Under the pieces are notes generated by a model. It made no database searches. It had not been told where the DNA came from and saw nothing but the letters and a program-made list of their open reading frames with translations. Position numbers and translations under genes: made by a program. Shown piece by piece: positions 34,509 to 42,963 of a DNA stretch of 42,963 nucleotides (position 1 is its first letter; each line of letters opens with the position of its first letter). This DNA is from Pelagibacteraceae bacterium AG-426-M19 (lineage in GTDB: Bacteria; Pseudomonadota; Alphaproteobacteria; Pelagibacterales; Pelagibacteraceae), in contig QCNW01000009.1 of NCBI GenBank assembly GCA_003210025.1, forward strand, positions 1 through 42,963, in the 5' to 3' direction.

Positions 34509-36188
34509 ATGTTCTTAAAAATTTTTTGTTTTATAATATTAATTCTATATCAAACAAATCTCTATTCAAAAGCAGCGAATGAAAAAGAATTCAACCAGAA
34601 GTATCTATCAAATTATCTTTCAGCATTATTATCATTTGATAACCAGAAAAATAACGATGCTCTTAAGTTTTTTGAAAATTCAAAAATATTAATTCAATCG
34701 CATGATAGTTTTTTGCAAGAATATGTATTTTCTTTACTTTTGGATGGACAGGTTAAAAAAGCAATTAAACAAGTAAAATATTCTAATACCTCAATAGGAG
34801 GAGATTTTTTTGAAGGAAATTTATTATTAATTTTAGATAGCATTAATAAGAAAAAGTTTAAACAAGCAGCTTTGAAGTTAAAAAAATTGGAAAAGTTCAA
34901 AGAGGACGACTCATACAAATTTATAATTTATTCTAGCTTAAAAAGTTACATTGATCTTTTTATATATAAAAAATCTGACATTGTTGAGCAATTTGGAAAA
35001 TTAGATTTGATAAACATGGCTTTTCAAAATTGTTATTTGAATTCCAAAAAAACTGAGCATTATTTTTTAAATTTAATTAATGATCCTCAAAGTGATTACT
35101 CTAGATATACTTTTTTTTATTTGAGTAACGAAGTGTCTAATAATGACCTTGCAACAGTTGATAATTTTGCAGATACAATAGATCCTTTAAGAAGTAGTTT
35201 GCTTATTTCTCAAGTAAAAAAATGGATCGATGAAAAAAAATACAAAAAATTAACACAGCATTTTTCATGTCAAAATGAGAATGATATTTTGGCAGAATTT
35301 TTTTTCCTTATATCTAATTTTTATTCATCTCAAAGTAGATTTGATTACTCAAACATATATTTAAATATTTCAAATTATTTAAATCCAAAATTTTATTTTA
35401 ATTTATCTCTAATAGCTGAAAACTATCAGTCTAATAATAATTATGATCTGGCAAAAAAAACTTTCGAAAAATTTGATGATAAGGATGAAATATTTTTTTG
35501 GTACAAAACAAAGAAGATTGCAAGAATTATAGCAGAGGAAGAAAATTATGATGCAAGTTTGAACTATATATTAAAAAATCTCGAAAAATTTAATAATAAA
35601 TCGACAAAGATGATTTATGATTTGGCAAATATTTACAAAAACTTTAAAAAATATGACGAGGCTATAAATTATTATACTTTGGCCTTAAAAAATTTGGATA
35701 AAAATTCTATGGCTTATGCAGATGTTCTTTATCGCAGAGGTGGAGCGTATGAAAGATTAAAAAATTATGATTTGGCGGATAAGGATTTGCTAAATTCAAT
35801 TAAAATTAGACCTGACGAACCTTATACACTTAACTATCTAGCTTATAGCTGGTTAGAAAGAGGATATAAAATTGAAGAAGCAATAGAAATGTTAAATCAA
35901 GCTTATAAAGGGAAAGAAGAAGACCCTTATATAACAGACTCAGTTGGTTGGGGTTATTATTTGACAGGAAATTATATTGAAGCAGAAAAATATTTAAGAA
36001 AAGCCGTTGAATTGTTACCAAGTGATCCTGTTGCAAGTGATCATTACGGAGATGTTCTTTGGCAATTAAATAGAAAAATCCAAGCTAATTATTTTTGGAA
36101 AAGTGCTTTAAATAGTGATGAAGCAGACGAAGAATTAAAAATTAAAGTTAAGGAAAAATTATATAATGGATTAAATAATAATTCTTAA
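34509..36188 (+). CDS. Exported tetratricopeptide-repeat protein
   Basis: A 559-residue protein with a signal peptide (about 1-20, ending NLYSKA). Helical repeats fill the chain; the clearest TPR units are at about 375-535, for example KYDEAINYYTLALKNLDKNS, YDLADKDLLNSIKIRPDEPYTLNYLAYSWLERG and NYIEAEKYLRKAVELLPSDPVASDHYGDVLW. This resembles the alphaproteobacterial TPR protein often found next to ispE; its likely setting is the periplasm or outer-membrane inner face, as a scaffold. Function is not known. It abuts ispE with no spacer (stop 36186-36188, ATG 36189), so the two are co-translated. Confidence 0.82.
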   Translation: MFLKIFCFIILILYQTNLYSKAANEKEFNQKYLSNYLSALLSFDNQKNNDALKFFENSKILIQSHDSFLQEYVFSLLLDGQVKKAIKQVKYSNTSIGGDFFEGNLLLILDSINKKKFKQAALKLKKLEKFKEDDSYKFIIYSSLKSYIDLFIYKKSDIVEQFGKLDLINMAFQNCYLNSKKTEHYFLNLINDPQSDYSRYTFFYLSNEVSNNDLATVDNFADTIDPLRSSLLISQVKKWIDEKKYKKLTQHFSCQNENDILAEFFFLISNFYSSQSRFDYSNIYLNISNYLNPKFYFNLSLIAENYQSNNNYDLAKKTFEKFDDKDEIFFWYKTKKIARIIAEEENYDASLNYILKNLEKFNNKSTKMIYDLANIYKNFKKYDEAINYYTLALKNLDKNSMAYADVLYRRGGAYERLKNYDLADKDLLNSIKIRPDEPYTLNYLAYSWLERGYKIEEAIEMLNQAYKGKEEDPYITDSVGWGYYLTGNYIEAEKYLRKAVELLPSDPVASDHYGDVLWQLNRKIQANYFWKSALNSDEADEELKIKVKEKLYNGLNNNS

Positions 36189-37031
36189 ATGAAGTTTCAT
36201 AAAATAAAATCTTTTGCAAAAGTTAACTTAACTTTAAAAATTCTAAATAAATACTCAAATGGTTATCATAAAATTGAAAGTTTAATATCTAAGATCAATT
36301 TGGCTGATGAGATTTTAATAAAAGAGATACAAGGTTCAAAAAATAGAATATCGTTTAGTGGGAAATTTTCCTCAAATATTTCAAATACAAATACAATTTC
36401 AAAATTACTAAAAATATTAAATAATCATAATTATATTAAAAATAAAAAATTCAATATCAAAGTAAAAAAAAATATACCCCAATCCTCTGGTATGGGAGGA
36501 GGATCAATGAATGCAGCATCCATTTTGAACTATTTATTTAAAAAAAGAATAATTAAAACTACAAAAAATAATTTAATAAAAATTGCAAATAAAGTTGGTT
36601 CAGATGTAATTTTGGGTCTTTATGAGAGTCCAATGATCCTACAAGGGCAAAATATAAGTAAAATTAATAAAAAATTAAATTTTCATTTGTTAATAATAAA
36701 GCCTAATTTTGGATGTTCTACTAAGATGATTTATGCAAAACACAAAGGATTTTCAAAGAGTCTATTCAATAAATCAAACAAGATTGACAGACAAGATCTA
36801 TTAAAAGTTTCAAATAACGATTTAGAGAGAGCAGCTTTTAATAAATATCCAATTTTAAAAAAGATCAAAAGTTACTTGCAAAATTTAGATAATATTTACT
36901 TTGCAAATATGACAGGGTCGGGTTCTACTATAATTGGTTATTTTTTAACCAAAAATGCGGCAATAAAAGCTCAAAAAAAATTAAAAAATAAATATAAAAA
37001 CTATTGGTGTATTTACTCTAAAACTATATAA
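36189..37031 (+). CDS. ispE: 4-diphosphocytidyl-2-C-methyl-D-erythritol kinase IspE
   Basis: GHMP kinase of the MEP isoprenoid pathway, phosphorylating CDP-methylerythritol. At 280 residues Lys11 lies in SFAKVNLTLKI, the ATP loop is GMGGGSMNAA (101-110) in PQSSGMGGGSMNAASI, and catalytic Asp139 is in KVGSDVILGL. The C-terminal MTGSGSTIIGYF is the third GHMP motif. G-M in place of the common G-L in the ATP loop is conservative. Lysine and asparagine are very abundant outside the motifs. A run of nine T follows the stop (37035-37043) but without a clear hairpin. With ispH it feeds ubiquinone, carotenoid and heme O synthesis. Confidence 0.95.
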   Translation: MKFHKIKSFAKVNLTLKILNKYSNGYHKIESLISKINLADEILIKEIQGSKNRISFSGKFSSNISNTNTISKLLKILNNHNYIKNKKFNIKVKKNIPQSSGMGGGSMNAASILNYLFKKRIIKTTKNNLIKIANKVGSDVILGLYESPMILQGQNISKINKKLNFHLLIIKPNFGCSTKMIYAKHKGFSKSLFNKSNKIDRQDLLKVSNNDLERAAFNKYPILKKIKSYLQNLDNIYFANMTGSGSTIIGYFLTKNAAIKAQKKLKNKYKNYWCIYSKTI

Positions 37032-37063
37032 AGCTTTTTTTTTATGTTATACGAAAAACATCT

Positions 37064-37138
37064 TGGGGTGTAGCCAAGTGGTAAGGCAGCGGTTTTTGGT
37101 ACCGCCATTCCTAGGTTCGAATCCTAGCACCCCAGCCA
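37064..37138 (+). tRNA. tRNA-Gln (anticodon TTG)
   Basis: A complete cloverleaf: acceptor arms TGGGGTG (37064-37070) and CACCCCA (37128-37134), anticodon stem GCGGT/ACCGC around the seven-base loop TTTTGGT with anticodon TTG at 37096-37098, and T-arm CTAGG-TTCGAAT-CCTAG. Discriminator G at 37135 and an encoded CCA end at 37136-37138 fit bacterial tRNA-Gln reading CAA (and CAG by wobble). The start codon of the CCA-adding enzyme gene follows after only 3 nt. Confidence 0.97.
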
Positions 37139-37141
37139 TTT

Positions 37142-38413
37142 ATGAAAGCTTTACTTAAAAAAATTTTTCAAAACAAAAAAATTTCAAGCGATAAAGATTT
37201 CAAATTTCTAGATTTAAAAAATAATAAAGGAGTAAATAAAATATTTGGTGCAATAAATAACTACAATGAAACTAGCGAGATTAGATATGTTGGTGGTTGT
37301 GTAAGAAAAATTTTAAATGATGAAAAAACAGATGATATAGACCTTGCAACTAATTTAACTCCTGATCAGGTTAAGCAATGTTTAGAAAAAAACCAAATAA
37401 AGTTTTTTGAAACAGGAATTGAACATGGCACAATCACAGCAGTGATTGATGATCAAAATTTTGAAATTACAACATTAAGAAAAGATGTGAAAACAGATGG
37501 AAGGCATGCTGTCGTAGAATATACAACTAATTGGAAGGAAGATTCATTAAGGAGAGATTTTTCAATAAATTCAATATATTCAGATTTAGACGGGAATTTG
37601 TATGATCCAAATTCTGGTCATAAAGATTTAAATGTTGGAATAATTAAATTTATAGGCGATCCTGAAACTAGAATAAAAGAAGATTATTTAAGAATTATAA
37701 GATATTTAAGATTTTATACTGAATATAGCAAAATCGATCATGAAATTAATATTATAAAAATCATTAAAAAAAATATTGAAGGTCTAGGAAAAATATCAAA
37801 AGAAAGACAATTCAATGAATTAAAAAAAATTCTCAAATTAGATAACTTTATAAAGTTATTTAAAAATAAAATTTCTTGTGAATTATTTTCATTAATTTTC
37901 CCTCAACTAAAAAATTTTAAAAAATTGAGTAAGTTATCAAAACCCCTAGAAAAGATATTAAAAAATAAAAGTTTATTTTTTGTAATTTCTTTTCTTGTAA
38001 TCGATGAAACCGACAATTCTGACTATTTTGTATATAAATATAATTTACCCAATGAGTTAAAAGATAAAATTAATTTTCTAAAAAATAATTCGATCAATAA
38101 AGATAGCAATAAAATTTTTAACAAGAAAGATTTACAAAAAATATTTTATTATGAGGGCAAATCTAGCACAATGGATTTAATTGATTTCAATTTGTTATAT
38201 TTTAAACAAAGTAAAAAACTTTCAGAATTAAAAACTTACTTTGAAAAATTAGATAAACCAGAATTTCCAATAAAAGCTCAGTTATTAATAAATGATTATG
38301 GATTAAAGGAGGGAAGGGAATTGGGTCAAAAATTAAAAAATTTGGAAATGAAGTGGATTGAAAATAATTTTAATTTATCAAAAAAAGATATGGAAAAAGT
38401 TTTATCAAATTAA
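37142..38413 (+). CDS. cca: CCA tRNA nucleotidyltransferase / poly(A) polymerase family protein
   Basis: Class II nucleotidyltransferase that adds or repairs the CCA end of tRNAs. At 423 residues the N-terminal catalytic domain has [11 protein letters not shown] (48-58) with the G-G helix-capping motif, and the metal-binding D-x-D is Asp65/Asp67 in [26 protein letters not shown] and [19 protein letters not shown] are the next conserved motifs. The C-terminal part (about 240-423) is a variable Lys-rich helical domain. The ATG lies 3 nt after tRNA-Gln; no ribosome-binding site or other in-frame start is available. The stop shares TTAA with convergent greA. Confidence 0.9.
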   Translation: MKALLKKIFQNKKISSDKDFKFLDLKNNKGVNKIFGAINNYNETSEIRYVGGCVRKILNDEKTDDIDLATNLTPDQVKQCLEKNQIKFFETGIEHGTITAVIDDQNFEITTLRKDVKTDGRHAVVEYTTNWKEDSLRRDFSINSIYSDLDGNLYDPNSGHKDLNVGIIKFIGDPETRIKEDYLRIIRYLRFYTEYSKIDHEINIIKIIKKNIEGLGKISKERQFNELKKILKLDNFIKLFKNKISCELFSLIFPQLKNFKKLSKLSKPLEKILKNKSLFFVISFLVIDETDNSDYFVYKYNLPNELKDKINFLKNNSINKDSNKIFNKKDLQKIFYYEGKSSTMDLIDFNLLYFKQSKKLSELKTYFEKLDKPEFPIKAQLLINDYGLKEGRELGQKLKNLEMKWIENNFNLSKKDMEKVLSN

Positions 38414-38886
38414 ACGTATTTTACGTCTACTATCTCAAAATTTTTTGTCCCTGCTGGTGTATTTATCTCTACAAGATCGCCTTTATTTTTACCAATAAGA
38501 CCTTTTCCTATTGGTGATTGAAAATAAAGAAGCTTTTGTTTTAGATCTGCCTCGTCTTTGCCGACAATTTTGTAATTTATTTTTTCATTTGTATCTAAAT
38601 TTTGCAGGTAGACTGTAGATCCAAATATAACTTTTCCATCATTACTAATCTTGGTGATATCAATTACATTTGCTCTTGCAATTAAATCCTCAACTTCTTG
38701 AATTCTTCCCTCGTTATGAGATTGCTGTTCTTTTGCAGCATGATATTCAGCATTCTCTTTCAAATCCCCATGTGATCTTGCTTCAGCAATGGCTGCAACA
38801 ATTTCGGGTCTCTTTTTTTCTTTTAAAAAAATTAATTCACTTTTTAATTTTTCTAATCCTTCAGTAGTAATTGGTTCTTTATCCAT
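38410..38886 (-). CDS. greA: Transcription elongation factor GreA
   Basis: Rescues backtracked RNA polymerase by stimulating transcript cleavage. At 158 residues it has the N-terminal coiled-coil domain (1-75) with the acidic tip in [17 protein letters not shown] (the catalytic D-x-x-E), then the FKBP-like domain (80-158) including [16 protein letters not shown] and [18 protein letters not shown]. The opening [15 protein letters not shown] is standard. It follows hemF by 3 nt on the minus strand and overlaps the cca stop by 4 bp. Confidence 0.97.
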   Translation of the reverse strand: MDKEPITTEGLEKLKSELIFLKEKKRPEIVAAIAEARSHGDLKENAEYHAAKEQQSHNEGRIQEVEDLIARANVIDITKISNDGKVIFGSTVYLQNLDTNEKINYKIVGKDEADLKQKLLYFQSPIGKGLIGKNKGDLVEINTPAGTKNFEIVDVKYV

Positions 38887-38889
38887 AAT

Positions 38890-39714
38890 TTACCATTTAG
38901 CTGTTGGTGGTAATGACATAAGTATAGCTTCAACATTTCCACCAGTTTGTAAACCAAATTTTGTGCCCCTATCATGTAATAGATTAAATTCAACATATCT
39001 ACCTCTTTTTTTGTATTGGATTTCTTTATCTTTAATTGTCCATTTTAATTTATTTTTTTTCTCAATTATTTCATTAGAAATGTTTTTGAAACTTATTCCT
39101 ACTTCTCTTACAAAAGAAAAATCCTTTTCCCAATTATTTTTTTTATAATCAAAAAAAATTCCGCCAATACCTCTTGGCTCTTTCCTATGCGGTAAATAAA
39201 AATATTCATCACACCACTTTTTATATTTCTTATAATAATCTTTGTTGTGTTTATCGCATGATTTTTTTATTTCTGTATGAAACCAATTTTCTAATTTCTT
39301 ATCTTTCATACAAGGTGTAACATCCATTCCACCTCCAAACCAACCAAATGAAGTAACTATATACCTCGTGTTAAAATGCATTGCCGGCACATGAGGATTT
39401 TTCATATGCATAACAACAGATATTCCAGATGCCCAAAATTTAGAGCTTGTTTTAGTGCCTGGAACTTTATTTTTAAATTCATTTGAAAATTTTCCATAAA
39501 CTTCTGAAAAATTTACTCCAACTTTGTCAAAAATTTTACCGTTTTCTAAAATTCTATATTGTCCTCCACCTTCATCATTACTTTTACTTCTATTCCAATT
39601 GGTAATTTTAAATTTGGTTTTTTTGCCCTCTTTTTCCTCTATTTCTTTACAAAGTACTTCTTGTAAAGTTTTAAACCAATTTTTTGCTAATTTCTTTTTT
39701 ATGTACTGATCCAT
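38890..39714 (-). CDS. hemF: Oxygen-dependent coproporphyrinogen III oxidase HemF
   Basis: Converts coproporphyrinogen III to protoporphyrinogen IX using O2, in heme synthesis. At 274 residues it is slightly short of the usual 280-305. Conserved stretches are SVVMHMKNPHVPAMHFNTRY, WFGGGMDVTPC, GIGGIFFDY and the C-terminal RYVEFNLLHDRGTKFGLQTG, ending MSLPPTAKW. Use of the aerobic isozyme fits an obligate aerobe. The adjacent trmL stop precedes its ATG with no gap (39714/39715). The heme made serves the bc1, cytochrome c1 and oxidase genes in this window. Confidence 0.96.
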   Translation of the reverse strand: MDQYIKKKLAKNWFKTLQEVLCKEIEEKEGKKTKFKITNWNRSKSNDEGGGQYRILENGKIFDKVGVNFSEVYGKFSNEFKNKVPGTKTSSKFWASGISVVMHMKNPHVPAMHFNTRYIVTSFGWFGGGMDVTPCMKDKKLENWFHTEIKKSCDKHNKDYYKKYKKWCDEYFYLPHRKEPRGIGGIFFDYKKNNWEKDFSFVREVGISFKNISNEIIEKKNKLKWTIKDKEIQYKKRGRYVEFNLLHDRGTKFGLQTGGNVEAILMSLPPTAKW

Positions 39715-40191
39715 TTAACCTAACTGTCTTTTAAATTCTGAAGCTCCTATGGCTACTGATATTGCAATGTTTAACGATCTTTTATTTTTTAGCATTGGTA
39801 TCTTAATTCTTTCATTGACCTTAGAATGCACATCTTCTGGAACACCTGCACTTTCTCTGCCAAAGAGCAATATATCATTACGCTTAAATTTAAACTTTGT
39901 ATAAACTTTGTTAGCTTTTGTCGTCATTAAAACTACTCTATTTTTACTATTTTCATCAAAAAATTCTTTAGGGCTCTTGTAAAATTTAATTTCACTGTAA
40001 TCTAAATAATCCATAACAACTCTCTTGAACCTTTTATCGCTAAATAAAAACCCACAAGGTTCAATGATTTCTAAACTAGCCCCCAAGCAAGAACAAGTTC
40101 GAATAATTGAAGCTGTATTTTGAGGAATATCCGGCTGATATAGAGCTACTTTTAGACCGTGTTTTAAAGGTTTCTGTGTCATTGTTACCAT
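39715..40191 (-). CDS. trmL: tRNA (cytidine/uridine-34-2'-O)-methyltransferase TrmL
   Basis: SPOUT methyltransferase acting on the wobble ribose of tRNA-Leu species. At 158 residues the motifs are [17 protein letters not shown] (18-34), [14 protein letters not shown] (knot motif II) and [22 protein letters not shown] (motif III), all matching TrmL. Two ATG codons (40191 and 40182) are possible; an AGAGA run about 8-12 nt upstream favours the first. It heads trmL-hemF-greA and diverges from petABC across 60 nt. Confidence 0.94.
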   Translation of the reverse strand: MVTMTQKPLKHGLKVALYQPDIPQNTASIIRTCSCLGASLEIIEPCGFLFSDKRFKRVVMDYLDYSEIKFYKSPKEFFDENSKNRVVLMTTKANKVYTKFKFKRNDILLFGRESAGVPEDVHSKVNERIKIPMLKNKRSLNIAISVAIGASEFKRQLG

Positions 40192-40210
40192 AGAAATATC
40201 TCTTTTTTAT

Positions 40211-40226
40211 TATATGAAATCATATA
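40211..40226. promoter_or_regulatory. Inverted repeat in the trmL/petA divergent gap
   Basis: A perfect 7+2+7 inverted repeat, TATATGA-AA-TCATATA, lies in the 60-nt gap between the divergent trmL and petA starts. It could bind a dimeric regulator of either gene, but such AT palindromes are common by chance in this sequence. No clear -35/-10 pair was found around it. Confidence 0.25.
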
Positions 40227-40251
40227 TTACCAAAAATATAAAATATTAAAG

Positions 40252-40773
40252 ATGTCAGACCAAAAAGACGAAAAAAAGACCAACAGAAGAGATTTCTTGT
40301 TTACTGCTACAGCCGCTGCTGGCGCAGTTGGAGTAGGTGCTGCTGTTTGGCCATTAGTAGACCAAATGAACCCAGATGCCTCTGTAAAAGCATTAGCAAG
40401 CACAGAAGTAGATGTGAGTTCAATGCAACCTGGACAGTCTTTAACAGTACTTTGGAGAGGTAAACCAGTTTTTATTAAAAGAAGAACTGAAGATGAAATT
40501 AAAAAAGCGAGAACAGTTGATATTAATGATCTTAAGCATCCTGAAAAAGACGAAGATAGAGCAAAAAATCCTGAATGGTTAGTGATGCTTGGAATTTGTA
40601 CTCATCTTGGATGTGTACCATTAACAGATAAAGGTGATTATGATGGTTGGTTTTGTCCTTGTCATGGTTCTCATTATGATACATCTGGTAGAATTAGAAA
40701 AGGACCAGCTCCAACTAATATGGAGATACCTAAATACGAATTTGTAAATACTAACACGATTAAGATTGGATAA
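40252..40773 (+). CDS. petA: Ubiquinol-cytochrome c reductase Rieske iron-sulfur subunit
   Basis: High-potential 2Fe-2S subunit of the bc1 complex, taking electrons from ubiquinol. At 173 residues the N-terminus carries an uncleaved twin-arginine signal anchor ([20 protein letters not shown], 12-31). Cluster ligands are Cys116 and His118 in CTHLGC (116-121), and Cys135 and His138 in CPCHGS (135-140), with Cys121 and Cys137 forming the stabilising disulfide. The [10 protein letters not shown] proline loop follows. It leads petABC, with petB starting 2 nt after its stop. Confidence 0.97.
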   Translation: MSDQKDEKKTNRRDFLFTATAAAGAVGVGAAVWPLVDQMNPDASVKALASTEVDVSSMQPGQSLTVLWRGKPVFIKRRTEDEIKKARTVDINDLKHPEKDEDRAKNPEWLVMLGICTHLGCVPLTDKGDYDGWFCPCHGSHYDTSGRIRKGPAPTNMEIPKYEFVNTNTIKIG

Positions 40774-40775
40774 AT

Positions 40776-42047
40776 ATGAGTGATCACGAATACACACCTA
40801 GTTCAAAATTTGGTAAATGGTTTAATGATAGATTACCTTTGCTTACATTGGCAAATCACTTAACAGATTACCCTACACCAAAAAATTTAAATTACTGGTG
40901 GACATTTGGTGGGATATTAACTTTTTGCTTAATTACCCAAATAGTTACAGGATTAGTTTTGGCCATGCATTACATTGCTCATGCAGATATGGCATTCAGT
41001 AGTGTCGAACATATAATGAGAGATGTGAATTATGGATGGTTGCTAAGATATGTTCACGCAAATGGTGCTTCTATGTTTTTCCTTGCAGTTTATATTCATA
41101 TTTTTAGATCTTTATTTTATGGATCATATAAATCTCCTAGAGAAATAATTTGGATACTTGGAATTATAATTTATCTGCTAATGATGGCAGCTGCTTTTAT
41201 GGGATATGTTCTTCCTTGGGGACAAATGAGTTTTTGGGGAGCAACAGTAATAACCAATTTATTTAGTGCAATCCCGCTTGTGGGGGAGAGTATAACAACT
41301 TGGTTATGGGGTGGTTACTCAGTTGACAATCCAACTTTAACGAGATTTTTTACTCTACATTACTTGATACCGTTTTTAATACTAGGGCTTGTAGTACTTC
41401 ACATATGGGCGTTACATGTTCCAGGAAATAACAATCCAGTTGGTATTGATATCAAAAAACCTTCTAAAGATACAGTTCCGTTTCATCCATATATCGTAAT
41501 TAAAGATGCTTTTGCGTTATTAATGTTTTGTATTGTTTTTGCGTTGTTTGTATTTTATCAGCCAAATATTTTAGGTCATGCTGATAATTATATAGAGGCG
41601 GATCCACTTGTAACTCCTGCTCATATAGTTCCTGAGTGGTACTTATTACCTTTTTATGCGATCTTAAGATCTGTTCCTGATAAACTTATGGGTGTTGTTG
41701 CTATGTTATCAGCTATTTTAATTTTAGCTGCTTTACCATGGTTGGATACGTCAAAAGTTAGATCGGCAGTTTTCAGACCGTTATTTAGACAGTTCTACTG
41801 GATCTTGGTAGCTGATGTTTTAATTCTTGGATATGTAGGAGCAATGCCAGCTGAAGGATTGTACCTGTTAATAGCAAGAGTTGCTACAGTATATTACTTT
41901 GCCCATTTTTTAATTATTCTCCCAGTTTTAGGTTGGAAAGAAAAAACTACACCGTTGCCTTTGAGCATTACTGAGCCAGTTTTAGGAGGTTCTCCGAACT
42001 TTGCTACAGCAAGAATTGATGAAAAAATACAAAAAACAATAAAGTGA
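40776..42047 (+). CDS. petB: Cytochrome b of the bc1 complex
   Basis: Eight-helix subunit holding hemes bL and bH and both quinone sites. At 423 residues the axial ligand pairs are His94/His108 and His195/His209, each with the bc1-typical 14-residue step. [20 protein letters not shown] (143-162, cd helix of the Qo site) and [16 protein letters not shown] (the PEWY motif) are intact. The single-chain length fits a proteobacterial bc1 rather than a split b6f. The stop overlaps the petC GTG (GTGA at 42044). Confidence 0.98.
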   Translation: MSDHEYTPSSKFGKWFNDRLPLLTLANHLTDYPTPKNLNYWWTFGGILTFCLITQIVTGLVLAMHYIAHADMAFSSVEHIMRDVNYGWLLRYVHANGASMFFLAVYIHIFRSLFYGSYKSPREIIWILGIIIYLLMMAAAFMGYVLPWGQMSFWGATVITNLFSAIPLVGESITTWLWGGYSVDNPTLTRFFTLHYLIPFLILGLVVLHIWALHVPGNNNPVGIDIKKPSKDTVPFHPYIVIKDAFALLMFCIVFALFVFYQPNILGHADNYIEADPLVTPAHIVPEWYLLPFYAILRSVPDKLMGVVAMLSAILILAALPWLDTSKVRSAVFRPLFRQFYWILVADVLILGYVGAMPAEGLYLLIARVATVYYFAHFLIILPVLGWKEKTTPLPLSITEPVLGGSPNFATARIDEKIQKTIK

Positions 42048-42826
42048 GAAAGTTAAAAAATATTTTTTTTGCAATAATATTCTCAGCTATTTTACTAAAC
42101 TCGTCCTACTCTGCTGAAAAATCACCTCCTTTTTTGGAGACTAAATGGACTTTCAAAGGTCTATTTGGAAAGTTCGATAGAGCATCATTGCAAAGGGGTT
42201 ATCAAGTATATACCGAAGTATGTGCATCTTGCCATTCTATGAAATATTTGACCTATAGAAATTTAGCAGAAAAGGGTGGACCAGAATTTTCTGAAGCTGA
42301 GGCTAAAGCAATAGCTGCGAGTTTTGAAGTAACTGATGGCCCAGATAGCACTGGGGAAATGTTTGTAAGACCAGCCAAATTATCTGATAAATTTGTGATG
42401 CCATATGCTAATGAGCAAGAAGCTAAAGCTGCTAATGGTGGCGCTTATCCACCAGACATGTCTGTTCTAGTTAAGGCAAGAAAAGGTGGGGCAGATTATA
42501 TTTATTCTTTATTGCTAGGATATTCTGAGCCTCCAGAAGGTGTAGATTTAGATGATGGTGTTTATTACAATAAGTATATGTATGGAAATAAAATTAAAAT
42601 GCCAGCTCCTTTATCTGATGACTTGATTGAGTATACAGATGGAACAAAAGCTACAGCTGAGCAAATGTCTAAAGATGTCACAAATTTTTTGATGTGGTCA
42701 GCTGAACCACATTTAGAGCAGAGACATAAAACAGGATTTAGAGTTATAGCTTATTTGATAATATTGACTGTATTGGTTTACTTTACAATGAAGAAGATAT
42801 GGTCACGTGTTGAATCTAAAGTTTAG
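42044..42826 (+). CDS. petC: Cytochrome c1
   Basis: Heme c subunit that passes electrons to soluble cytochrome c. It starts at GTG, overlapping the petB stop. At 260 residues it has a signal peptide (about 1-23, ending SSYSA), the heme attachment motif C60-A-S-C63-H64 in [14 protein letters not shown], the likely axial Met in IKMPAPL, and a C-terminal membrane anchor (about 230-250, [20 protein letters not shown]). The last 24 bp overlap the 3' end of the convergent ychF gene, so this C-terminus is coded on both strands. Confidence 0.97.
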   Translation: MRKLKNIFFAIIFSAILLNSSYSAEKSPPFLETKWTFKGLFGKFDRASLQRGYQVYTEVCASCHSMKYLTYRNLAEKGGPEFSEAEAKAIAASFEVTDGPDSTGEMFVRPAKLSDKFVMPYANEQEAKAANGGAYPPDMSVLVKARKGGADYIYSLLLGYSEPPEGVDLDDGVYYNKYMYGNKIKMPAPLSDDLIEYTDGTKATAEQMSKDVTNFLMWSAEPHLEQRHKTGFRVIAYLIILTVLVYFTMKKIWSRVESKV

Positions 42827-42963
42827 AACATCGCCATCTTTAACGACATAATCTTTACCTTCTAATCTCATTTTACCGTTTTCTCTAGATTTTAACCAGC
42901 CACCGCTACCAACGAAATCTTGATAAGACACAGTTTCTGCTCTTATAAAGCCTTTTTCAAAAT
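42803..42963 (-). CDS. ychF: Ribosome-binding ATPase YchF/Obg-like (partial, C-terminal end only)
   Basis: Read by hand at the right edge. The 52 visible codons before the stop (TGA, 42805-42803) encode [19 protein letters not shown], then [17 protein letters not shown] and the ending VLNFRFNT. This matches the TGS domain that closes YchF, whose usual end is DGDVMHFRFNV. YchF binds ribosomes and hydrolyses ATP in preference to GTP; it is linked to stress response. The start lies beyond the window. Its tail overlaps petC by 24 bp. Confidence 0.92.
   Translation of the reverse strand, partial: FEKGFIRAETVSYQDFVGSGGWLKSRENGKMRLEGKDYVVKDGDVLNFRFNT

Noticed and set aside
37064..37138. tRNA-Gln as an integration site
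   Set aside because: No partial duplicate of the tRNA 3' end and no integrase is present; the core gene cca follows directly.

Overview
The window looks like a piece of a SAR11-clade alphaproteobacterial chromosome (Pelagibacterales, 'Candidatus Pelagibacter'-like). The base composition is very AT-rich. Genes are packed with almost no spacer: stop and start codons overlap (ATGA, TAATG, GTGA), convergent genes share stop codons, and divergent genes start 0-17 nt apart. The gene content is alphaproteobacterial (coxBA-ctaB-coxF-ctaG-coxC-surf1, CcrM, DciA-DsbA-SMC) and includes a carotenoid/retinal cluster typical of marine proteorhodopsin phototrophs. The clade assignment is inference from gene content and style; no 16S or other marker could be searched. 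Nearly all of the window is ordinary core genome. No insertion sequence, prophage, CRISPR array or rRNA operon was seen, and no stretch over 300 nt lacks a gene.

Layout. 1-4611 (minus): ubiA-msbA-waaA-lpxK, joining ubiquinone prenylation to lipid A/Kdo synthesis and export. 4661-7551: a DUF2721 membrane protein, then minus-strand quinone oxidoreductase, pirin and haloacid dehalogenase genes. 7569-15690 (plus): rsmE, then a full aa3 cytochrome c oxidase operon with heme O synthase, assembly factors and a 41-residue CoxF-like peptide, running into thrC and a peroxiredoxin gene. 15839-17298 (plus): two accessory-looking genes, an unrecognised four-helix membrane protein and a secreted polysaccharide-lyase-like protein. 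17324-23906 (minus): crtI-crtB-crtY-blh-ispH-thrB-rnhA, making beta-carotene and retinal, with an isoprenoid supply enzyme in the same transcription unit. 23955-29936 (minus): dciA-dsbA-smc-atpI-atpB-atpE-atpF'-atpF, i.e. the Fo sector of ATP synthase behind chromosome-maintenance genes. 29937-34498: mutY, an FAD monooxygenase, the CcrM methyltransferase, rnhB and a family-4-like uracil-DNA glycosylase. 34509-38413 (plus): a TPR protein, ispE, tRNA-Gln and the CCA-adding enzyme. 38410-40191 (minus): greA, hemF, trmL. 40252-42826 (plus): the petABC cytochrome bc1 complex, ending against the 3' end of a minus-strand ychF gene that leaves the window.

Taken together the window encodes much of an aerobic respiratory chain (bc1, aa3 oxidase, Fo, quinone and heme enzymes) plus the pigment pathway for light-driven proton pumping. 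Most unusual points: (i) ccrM has a sigma70-like promoter whose 17-nt spacer holds an inverted repeat made of two GANTC sites, the methyltransferase's expected target, and a second promoter (DUF2721 gene) has GANTC in a similar place next to its -10; (ii) the SMC protein is about 300 residues short and appears to have no hinge; (iii) the uracil-DNA glycosylase keeps only one cysteine, so it cannot hold the family's 4Fe-4S cluster; (iv) the CCA-adding enzyme starts 3 nt after a tRNA gene; (v) dciA and mutY start codons abut as CATATG; (vi) the usual alphaproteobacterial surf1-ispH-thrB-rnhA-prx order seems broken and inverted, with carotenoid genes and a polysaccharide-lyase-like gene at the rearranged ends.
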